NCBI GenBank assembly: GCA_005883905.1
Contig: VAYD01000164.1
Coordinates: 1 to 11,510, forward strand
Direction of reading: 5' to 3'
Length of the DNA: 11,510 nt
Source of the DNA: Actinomycetota bacterium
GTDB taxonomy: Bacteria > Actinomycetota > Thermoleophilia > Solirubrobacterales > Solirubrobacteraceae
Shown: positions 6,498-11,510 of the stretch, one piece after another
How positions within the stretch are numbered: the stretch's first letter is position 1
Layout: each line of letters starts with the position of its first letter
Position numbers and translations under genes: made by a program
Notes under the pieces: model-generated
Told to the model about the DNA's origin: nothing
What the model saw: the letters and a program-made list of their open reading frames with translations, nothing else
The model's database searches: none

Positions 6498-7085
6498 GTG
6501 CCCACCGCCATCCAGACCTCTGTCGACCGGCGCGTGGTCAAGGCCATCGCCCATCCGCTTCGCCACCGCATCCTGGCGATCCTCAACGAGCGGGTTGCGA
6601 GCCCCAAGGAGATCGCCGCCGAGATCGACGAGAAGCTCCCCAACGTCAGCTACCACGTCAAGATCCTCGAGGAGCTCGGCGCCATCGAGCTGGTCCGCAC
6701 GGCCCCGCGTCGCGGAGCCGTGGAGCACTACTACCGGGCGCTCATGCGTCCCTTCTTCGACGACGAAGCGTGGGCGGAGTTGCCGGTGTCGACGCGCCGC
6801 TCGGTCATCGAGTCGAACCTGCGTCACATCTTCCGCGACATCCGCGCCGCAGCCGAGGGCGACGGCTTCCACGGCACGCAGACCCACGTCAGCCGGACGC
6901 CGGTGGTGCTGGACGAGAAGGGCTACCAGCAGATGACCGACCTCTTGGCCAAGACGCTGGACCGCGTCCTCGACATCCAACAGAAGACGGCGGGGCGCAT
7001 GGTCCGCACCAAGGAGGAGGGCCGCGTCACGGAAGTCGTGATCCTCCACTTCGACAAGGCTGTGGAGACGAAAGCGCCGGCGTAG
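6498..7085 (+). CDS. Winged-helix (ArsR-like) transcriptional regulator with C-terminal domain
   Basis: A 195-residue regulator. Residues 8-80 form an ArsR-like winged helix: VDRRVVKAIAHPLRHRILAI (9-28), then ASPKEIAAEIDEKLPNVSYH (34-53) with the recognition helix near 48-60, and wing residues to RRGAVEHYYRAL (71-82). The remaining ~110 residues (84-195) are helical, with an RTPVVLDEKGY segment and a late VTEVVILHF strand, a probable dimerization or ligand-sensing part. Proteins of this layout are, to my knowledge, abundant as paralogues in Thermoleophilia; targets are unknown. The GTG start has GGAG (6487-6490) 7 nt upstream. It lies 34 nt after glgP on the same strand, so it may share its transcript. 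Its last 59 bp overlap the 3' end of the convergent fusion gene. Confidence 0.85.
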   Translation: MPTAIQTSVDRRVVKAIAHPLRHRILAILNERVASPKEIAAEIDEKLPNVSYHVKILEELGAIELVRTAPRRGAVEHYYRALMRPFFDDEAWAELPVSTRRSVIESNLRHIFRDIRAAAEGDGFHGTQTHVSRTPVVLDEKGYQQMTDLLAKTLDRVLDIQQKTAGRMVRTKEEGRVTEVVILHFDKAVETKAPA

Positions 7086-9519
7086 GAACGACGTGGTGTT
7101 CGTCGTTCAGCCAGGCGAGCGTCGCGTCGAGGCCGGCCGCGTAGCCGACGCGCGGCGCCCACCCGAGCACTTCCCGTGCCCGGCGAGCGCTGAAGGACTG
7201 GTCGCGACCCAGGACGTCCACGGCTTGGCGTGAGAGCAGCGGCGGCGCCGTGAGGCCGGTCGTCCGTCGCAGCAGCCGGTACCCGTGCTCGAGCGAGAAG
7301 CCGAGGCCGCTCGCCAGGGGGTACGGCAGGCTCCGGCGGACGGGCGGACAGCCCAGGCCGCGGGCCAGGTCGTCGGTGAACTGCCGCCAGGTGACGTCGA
7401 GCCCGTCGCTGACGTTGAACGTCCCGCCGGGCGCCGACTCGTGGTCGAGCGCGAGCAGCGCGGCGTCGACGAGGTTGTCGACGTAGCAGAGCCCGGCCAC
7501 CGCCCCGCCGCCGCCGACCAGGAGCATGCGGCGGCCGCGGATGGCCCGCGCGATCGCGCCGACGACCTCCGTCGAGCGGGGTCCGTAGACAGTCGCCGGG
7601 CGCAGGACGACCGCATCGAGACCTTGCGCGCGCTCCGCCCGACGGACCTCCGCCTCGGCCTCCAGCTTGCTCCGCGCGTACCAGTTGGCGAAGCGCGTGG
7701 CCGCATGTCCCTCGTCGACCGCCCTGCCGCCGGGATACCCATAGACATCCGTGGTGCTGAAGTGGACGAACCGCTCGACCGCGGCGACGGCGGAAGCGTC
7801 CAGCAGGTTGCGCGTCCCCTCGACGTTGACGCGCCGGATCTCGTCGGCGGTGGCCCAGTCCGAGACCAGCGCGCCGCAGTGCACGACGTGGCGGCACCCG
7901 GCCGCCGCGCGAGCCAGCGACCGCGGGCTCGTAAGGTCGCCGGGGGCGATCTCGACCCCGAGCCGCTCGAGCAGCGAGGTGTCGCTGTCCGGGCGGGCGA
8001 GGCAGCGCACGTGACGGCCTTCGGCCACGAGCCGTTGCGCGATGTGTCCGCCGATGAACCCGGTTGCGCCCGTGACTAGGCAGAGATCGTCGCACGACGG
8101 GTCGATGCGTCCGCCGCGAAATGGCGCGGGCTCGGCCGGCGCCTCTCGCGCGGGCCGGCGGCGCAGCGTCGCCGTGGCGATGTCGCGCACGACGGCCCAG
8201 TTGCGGCTCTCGCCGCCGTGCACGTCGGCGAGCACGGCGTCGAGTGCGGCGAGGAAGCAGCGCGCCTCGTCCTCGGAGAGCGTCAACGGCGGCAGCAGCT
8301 TGATCACGTCGTTCTTGCCCGCGGCCATGGTGATCACGCCGTGGTCGCGGTGGAGCGGGATCACGACGAGCTGCGGGAAGAGCCCCTCGCTCGCCAGGTG
8401 GATCAGCCGCCAGCTCATCCGGGCGGCCCGCGAGCTCGGCGCACCGAGCTCGATGCCGATCATGAGGCCGCGCCCGCGCACCGTCTTGACCATCTCGTAG
8501 CGGCCCTGGAGCTCGGTGAGGCCGTCGCGCAGCAGCGCGCCCATGCGGGAGGCGTGGCCGACCAGCCCGTCGCGCTCGATGATGCGCAGCGTGGCAAGCC
8601 CTGCCGCCATCGACAGCCGGTTGCGCCCGAACGTCGACTGATGCACGTAGCAGCGCTCGAGCGTCCCCACCGCGCGGTCGTGGATCGCGCGGCGGGTGAC
8701 CATCGCGGCGACCGGCATGGCGCCGCCGCTCAGCGCCTTGCCCACGAGCACGAAGTCGGGGTCCAGTCCCCACTCCTCGAGCGCGAACCAGCGCCCGGTG
8801 CGCCCGAGCCCGGTCTGGATCTCGTCGACCACGAACAGCGTCCCGTACCGGCGGCACAGTGCCTGCGCTGCCTCCAGATAGCCGGCCGGTGGCGTGCTCA
8901 CCAGCCGGCCCTGGATCGGCTCGACGATGAAGGCGGCGACGTCCTTGCCGCGCAGCTCGGCCTCCAGGCGGTCGAGATCGCCGAACGGCACGCGCGCGCA
9001 GCCCGGCAGCAGCGGGCCGAAGCCTTCCTTGAAGAAGTCGTCGCCGACGAGCGAGAGCGGCCCCAACGTGACCCCGTGGAAGCCGCTGTCGCACGAGACG
9101 AGCCGCGGCCGGCGCGTCGCCGCCCGCGCGAACTTCATCGCCGAGTCGACGGCTTCGGCGCCCGTGCTTGCGAAGAACACGGCGTCGAGCCCGCGCGGCA
9201 GCCGCGCCGAGAGCTCCTCGGCGAGCATGCCGGCGAGCGTCGAGTAGTGCAGCTGCACGCCGTCGACCAGATCCTCGGCAAGGGCGGCCTCGAGCACCTC
9301 GCGCACGCCGGGATGGTTGTGGCCGAGGCTCGCGAACCCCTCGCCGGTGTGGAAGTCGAGGTAGGCGCGGCCGTCGGCGTCGTAGAGGTGGGAGCCCCTC
9401 GCCGAGGTGTATTCCCTGTCGAAGCCGAGAATCCGCAGCACATCGACCAGCGACGGGTCGAGATGGCGCGCCGCCAGCGCCAGCTCCTCGCCCGCGCGCG
9501 CCCGTGCGTCCGCGATCAC
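7027..9519 (-). CDS. Fusion enzyme: class III PLP aminotransferase + extended SDR (3-beta-HSD/epimerase type)
   Basis: One continuous frame encodes two full enzymes (830 residues from the GTG at 9519). Residues 25-435 are a class III (ornithine/putrescine-type) aminotransferase: GHNHPGV (67-73), STGAEAVDSAMKFAR (118-132), FHGVTLG (147-153), VDEIQTGLGRTG (231-242) with PLP-ring Asp232, and GKALSGG with Schiff-base Lys261. The usual STFGGNPL reads STFGRNRL (295-302). A linker (436-476) precedes an extended SDR with TGATGFIGG (483-491), STTDVYG (588-594), YARSK with Y614 and K618, and GLCYVDNLVDA (676-686). It likely transaminates a ketone or aldehyde and reduces or epimerizes a linked substrate; the substrate is unknown. 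A TTG start at 9564, with AAGG 8 nt upstream, would add 15 residues; the ATG at 9663 would overlap the divergent methyltransferase. The tail overlaps the convergent regulator. Confidence 0.88.
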   Translation of the reverse strand: MIADARARAGEELALAARHLDPSLVDVLRILGFDREYTSARGSHLYDADGRAYLDFHTGEGFASLGHNHPGVREVLEAALAEDLVDGVQLHYSTLAGMLAEELSARLPRGLDAVFFASTGAEAVDSAMKFARAATRRPRLVSCDSGFHGVTLGPLSLVGDDFFKEGFGPLLPGCARVPFGDLDRLEAELRGKDVAAFIVEPIQGRLVSTPPAGYLEAAQALCRRYGTLFVVDEIQTGLGRTGRWFALEEWGLDPDFVLVGKALSGGAMPVAAMVTRRAIHDRAVGTLERCYVHQSTFGRNRLSMAAGLATLRIIERDGLVGHASRMGALLRDGLTELQGRYEMVKTVRGRGLMIGIELGAPSSRAARMSWRLIHLASEGLFPQLVVIPLHRDHGVITMAAGKNDVIKLLPPLTLSEDEARCFLAALDAVLADVHGGESRNWAVVRDIATATLRRRPAREAPAEPAPFRGGRIDPSCDDLCLVTGATGFIGGHIAQRLVAEGRHVRCLARPDSDTSLLERLGVEIAPGDLTSPRSLARAAAGCRHVVHCGALVSDWATADEIRRVNVEGTRNLLDASAVAAVERFVHFSTTDVYGYPGGRAVDEGHAATRFANWYARSKLEAEAEVRRAERAQGLDAVVLRPATVYGPRSTEVVGAIARAIRGRRMLLVGGGGAVAGLCYVDNLVDAALLALDHESAPGGTFNVSDGLDVTWRQFTDDLARGLGCPPVRRSLPYPLASGLGFSLEHGYRLLRRTTGLTAPPLLSRQAVDVLGRDQSFSARRAREVLGWAPRVGYAAGLDATLAWLNDEHHVVPTPALSSPQPCRSGGSRLP
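7086..7108 (+). terminator. Hairpin immediately after the winged-helix regulator stop
   Basis: GAACGACG (7086-7093) and CGTCGTTC (7101-7108) pair perfectly around a 7-nt loop, starting on the first base after the TAG stop (7083-7085). No T-run follows. It also lies inside the last codons of the convergent aminotransferase-SDR gene. A role in ending the glgP-regulator transcript is plausible but unproven. Confidence 0.4.
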
Positions 9520-9562
9520 GCCCAGGGCGTCGGAGCCGTGCCCGGACTGAGCCTGGCCACCC

Positions 9563-9576
9563 AAGGTCGCGACCTT
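9563..9576. promoter_or_regulatory. Perfect 14-bp palindrome at the start of the fusion gene
   Basis: AAGGTCGCGACCTT is fully self-complementary and lies between the divergent fusion gene and the methyltransferase. It overlaps the possible TTG start (9564-9562) and its AAGG ribosome-binding sequence, and sits 30 bp before the first Shine-Dalgarno sequence of the methyltransferase. Such a site could be an operator shared by both genes. No regulator is assigned. Confidence 0.4.
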
Positions 9577-9593
9577 ACGCGAAGTCCCGCCCT

Positions 9594-9650
9594 GGAGGAA
9601 CTGGGATGCTTGGCGCCGCGATTCGAACCCCAGTTTCGGAGGTTGACATG
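9594..9650 (+). promoter_or_regulatory. Tandem translation-start modules of the methyltransferase, with inverted repeat
   Basis: GGAGG (9594-9598) lies 7 nt before ATG 9606, and a second GGAGG (9638-9642) lies 5 nt before ATG 9648. Both ATGs are in the same frame. The inverted repeat AACTGGG (9599-9605) / CCCAGTT (9629-9635) encloses the first ATG in its 23-nt loop and ends just before the second ribosome-binding site. A hairpin could therefore influence which start is used. Confidence 0.5.
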
Positions 9651-10508
9651 AGCACCGCGCCATTCGACCCGGTTGCTTACAAGCGCACAACGACCGACCA
9701 ATGGCAGACCGCAGCCGAGCCCTGGCACCGCTGGGCCCCGACACTGGAAGCCTGGCTGGGAGCGGCAACCGAGACGATGCTCGACATGGCCGGCGTCGTC
9801 CCGGCGGCGCGGGTGCTCGACGTGGCAGCCGGCGCCGGGGGCCAGACGCTCGCGGCGGCGCGGCGCGCCGGGCCCGACGGTCATGTCCTGGCCACCGACA
9901 TCTCCAGCAACATCCTCGACTTCGCCGAGCGCAGCGCACGCGAAGCCGGGTTGCGCAACGTCGAGACCCGAGTGGTCGATGGCGAGCAGCTGGACGTGCC
10001 GCCGGGCACGTTCGACGCGGTCATCTCGCGCGTCGGCTTCATCTACTTCCCCGACCAGCACGCCGCATTCGTCGGTATGCGGCTCGCGCTCAGGCCGGGC
10101 GGCCGCTTGGCGGGGATCGTCTACTCGACACCCGAAGCCAACGGCTTCTTCTCGATCCCGGTGTCGGTCATTCGCCGCCGGGCGCAGCTGCCGGCGCCGG
10201 CGCAAGGCCAGCCGGGCCCGTTCAGCCTCGGCGCCCCCGGTGTGGTCGAGGCGGCCCTTGAGCGGGCGGGCTTCACCGACGTCGAGGCGCGGCGGGTCGC
10301 CGCTCCCCTGCGGCTACCGTCCACCGCCGACTTCGTCCGCTTCGCGCGCGAGTCCTTCGGGGCCCTGCACCAGATGCTTGCGGGGCTGAGCGAAGCCGAG
10401 CGCGAGGAGGCGTGGAGCGAGATCGAGCGCGAGCTCTCACGGTACGAGACGGCGGATGGCTTCGAGGGTCCCTGTGAGCTGCTCGTCGCCGCGGGTACCG
10501 CTCCCTAG
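9648..10508 (+). CDS. Class I SAM-dependent methyltransferase
   Basis: A 286-residue methyltransferase with a Rossmann-like SAM-binding domain. Motif I is VLDVAAGAGGQTL (residues 56-68), the acidic residue ending strand 2 is D84 in LATDIS, the VVDGEQLDVPP segment (109-119) contacts the adenine side, FDAVISRVGF (122-131) is strand 4, and LRPGGRLAG (148-156) is the usual motif after it. The N-terminal part (YKRTTTDQWQTAAEPWHRW) resembles a ubiE/COQ5-like (methyltransferase 11/25) group of small-molecule methyltransferases. Residues 170-286 form a variable cap that would set substrate choice, which is unknown. The ATG at 9648 has a good GGAGG; an upstream start at 9606 would add 14 residues. It is divergent from the aminotransferase-SDR gene, so a shared pathway is possible but not shown. 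Confidence 0.87.
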   Translation: MSTAPFDPVAYKRTTTDQWQTAAEPWHRWAPTLEAWLGAATETMLDMAGVVPAARVLDVAAGAGGQTLAAARRAGPDGHVLATDISSNILDFAERSAREAGLRNVETRVVDGEQLDVPPGTFDAVISRVGFIYFPDQHAAFVGMRLALRPGGRLAGIVYSTPEANGFFSIPVSVIRRRAQLPAPAQGQPGPFSLGAPGVVEAALERAGFTDVEARRVAAPLRLPSTADFVRFARESFGALHQMLAGLSEAEREEAWSEIERELSRYETADGFEGPCELLVAAGTAP

Positions 10509-10581
10509 GAGACGGCGGGCGAGCGCGAATGCGCACGACACCGGAGGCTCGAGCGCTGGCGTACCTGCTCGGAGCGCCGCG

Positions 10582-10908
10582 TCAGCGACCCGTGGCGCGG
10601 TGCGCGGTGCCGCGCGTGTGGCCCGCCCGCCCGCCGACGCCCCCGCCACCGCCCGTCGCTCCGCCGCCTCGCTGGCCCACAGCGGAGCGGCGGATCAGCA
10701 GGCGCAGGGCAGCGTCCGTGTCCGCGTCCTTGTCGCGCGGGGCCAGCGCGTCCCTCGGGACCGTGCGCAGCACAGGGCCGCGGTCGCGGTCGACGACCGC
10801 CACGATCGCCTTGTTGCGGTTCGGGAAGTCGAAGACGATGCCCTCGAGCGCGTACCGCTCCTCGGAGACGGTCACACGGTCCCCGATCGAGATGTCGTCG
10901 TCGGCCAT
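10582..10908 (-). CDS. Small hypothetical protein, SH3-like look, glycine-rich tail
   Basis: A 108-residue soluble protein. Residues 5-55 read as short beta strands: ISIGDRVTVSEE (6-17), LEGIVFDFPN (21-30), KAIVAVVDRD (33-42), GPVLRTVPRDAL (44-55). G-D-R-V followed by a strand and a turn is reminiscent of KOW/SH3-like barrels. An arginine-rich helix follows (DAALRLLIRRSAVGQR, 65-80), then a Gly-rich basic tail (81-108), which could bind nucleic acid. The ATG at 10908 was chosen because the frame upstream loses any domain-like character; there is no clear Shine-Dalgarno sequence. I do not recognise a named family. It converges on the methyltransferase gene, with 73 bp between the stops in which I see no convincing terminator. 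Confidence 0.65.
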   Translation of the reverse strand: MADDDISIGDRVTVSEERYALEGIVFDFPNRNKAIVAVVDRDRGPVLRTVPRDALAPRDKDADTDAALRLLIRRSAVGQRGGGATGGGGGVGGRAGHTRGTAHRATGR

Positions 10909-10979
10909 CGGCCGAGGGTACCGCGACGGGCGCTGCTCAGCCCGCGCGCTGGCTCTCGCGCAAGTGGAGACGGCGGGTT

Positions 10980-11017
10980 GGAATCGGTGCGACATACGGC
11001 TCGCAGTGGGCGATTCC
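10980..11017. repeat. Inverted repeat in the gap upstream of the small protein
   Basis: GGAATCG (10980-10986) and CGATTCC (11011-11017) are exact reverse complements separated by 24 nt, in the 152-bp non-coding stretch between the SnoaL-like gene and the small-protein gene (both minus strand). It could be an operator or a transcript hairpin. I see no convincing -35/-10 pair in this gap. Confidence 0.3.
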
Positions 11018-11060
11018 GCGGAAGCATGCGACTGACCGGCGACTCGACACGTCGTCCCTA

Positions 11061-11510
11061 TCACGAGGTCGCGCGCCGCCCCCTCCCCAACCACCTCATG
11101 ACGGGCGAGGCCAGGAGCCGTGGCAGCAATCGCGGGCCCGGAACGACGCGCAGGCCAAGCTGCTCGAAGAGCGTCACCGAGTCGAGCTGAAACCAGTGCT
11201 CGGCGACCTTCCCGTCGACCATCCTGTTGAGCTCCAGGGCGGAGAACCGGACCTTGCGGCCGGTGCCGGTGAACAGGATGCGCTGCGCGACCATCCCCTC
11301 GTCGGCCGAGGAGCCCAGCACCTCGAGGTGGAGGTCGGGGAAGCCTTCGAGGAAGACACCCAGGAACTCGACCCAGGCGTCGCTGTCGAGCGCGGCGGTC
11401 TGGATGCTGTCGGGCGCGTGCGCGATGTAGCCGGAGGTCCGGGCCGCCGCCTCAGCCGCGTCGTCGCGGGCGTTGAACGCGTCGATCCATCGGAGCGCAA
11501 CCGTCCTGTT
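11061..11510 (-). CDS. SnoaL-like (NTF2-fold) ester cyclase-type protein, 5' end outside window
   Basis: The minus-strand frame is open from the window edge to TGA (11063-11061), giving 149 residues with no start codon near the edge, so the N-terminus is missing. It begins VALRWIDAFNARD, the typical first helix of NTF2-like proteins. It continues with GYIAHAP, WVEFLGVFLEGFPDLHLEVL, a GMVAQRILFTGTG strand pair, FSALELNRMVDGKVAEHWFQ, and ends DSVTLFEQLGLRVVPG plus a short basic tail. This order matches SnoaL-like polyketide cyclase or ester cyclase family proteins, a cone-shaped fold whose members mostly have unknown substrates; true polyketide cyclization cannot be claimed without nearby PKS genes, and none is seen. 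An internal ATG at 11321 opens a shorter frame but would delete the first half of the domain, so it is not the real start. Confidence 0.8.
   Translation of the reverse strand, partial: NRTVALRWIDAFNARDDAAEAAARTSGYIAHAPDSIQTAALDSDAWVEFLGVFLEGFPDLHLEVLGSSADEGMVAQRILFTGTGRKVRFSALELNRMVDGKVAEHWFQLDSVTLFEQLGLRVVPGPRLLPRLLASPVMRWLGRGRRATS

Noticed and set aside
9616..9634. tRNA-like T-loop sequence GGTTCGAATC on the minus strand
   Set aside because: The flanking bases cannot form a five-bp T stem, and no anticodon arm or acceptor stem is present around it.
8218..9651. Long + strand open frame (477 codons) opposite the aminotransferase
   Set aside because: Its translation is rich in Arg, Ala, Glu and His with no domain motif, while the minus strand encodes an intact aminotransferase. 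Long antisense frames are expected at this GC content.
9520..9939. Fusion gene starting at 9939 or at the ATG at 9663
   Set aside because: These starts add residues that are the antisense of the methyltransferase N-terminus or overlap its start; domain character begins only after about 9519.
11061..11321. Stand-alone 86-residue protein starting at the internal ATG
   Set aside because: The same frame continues upstream to the window edge and completes the N-terminal half of the SnoaL-like domain, so this is the tail of a longer gene.
1..11510. Mobile elements, CRISPR arrays, toxin-antitoxin or phage-defence genes
   Set aside because: No transposase, integrase, direct-repeat array, or recognisable defence domain was found on either strand.

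Overview
The window is 11.5 kb of very GC-rich bacterial DNA with strong G/C bias at third codon positions and densely packed genes on both strands. GC content, GTG starts and protein types (ArsR/AHSA1 pair, a DUF442-like phosphatase, a winged-helix regulator of a kind common in Thermoleophilia, an actinobacterial-style alpha-glucan phosphorylase) suggest a high-GC actinobacterium, perhaps order Solirubrobacterales. That placement is inference. I see no tRNA, rRNA, CRISPR array, insertion sequence or phage gene.

Left part (1-2881): the last 19 codons of an unidentified + gene meet a minus-strand pair, an ArsR-type repressor and an SRPBCC/AHSA1 protein, translationally coupled by ATGA. A short intergenic region separates arsR from a divergent + strand DHA2-type MFS exporter. 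It carries a convincing minus-strand promoter (TTGACA, 17 bp, CATAAC) overlaid with GTAAG/CTTAC repeats, a likely autoregulatory operator. After the exporter come a strong hairpin and a small DoxX-like membrane protein.

Middle part (2908-7085): a DUF442/Blh-like phosphatase or sulfurtransferase (+) and an NAD-dependent epimerase/aldehyde-reductase-type SDR (-) face each other. Neither reaches a family-like C-terminus. Each reads through near 3343-3350 into the antisense of the other, as if a deletion (or an assembly join) removed both 3' ends. Divergent from the SDR is a short alpha-glucan phosphorylase (GlgP-like, + strand), followed 34 nt later by a winged-helix regulator.

Right part (7027-11510): a minus-strand gene fuses a class III PLP aminotransferase to an extended SDR (3-beta-HSD/epimerase type) in one chain of about 830 residues. 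Its 3' end overlaps the regulator by 59 bp. It is divergent from a SAM-dependent methyltransferase whose leader contains two in-frame ATGs, each with its own Shine-Dalgarno sequence, and the intergenic region holds a perfect 14-bp palindrome. Then come a small basic protein with an SH3-like look and a glycine-rich tail (-), and a SnoaL-like protein (-) cut off by the window edge.

No single pathway links all the genes. The most unusual items are the aminotransferase-SDR fusion with its divergent methyltransferase, and the collapsed convergent gene pair.
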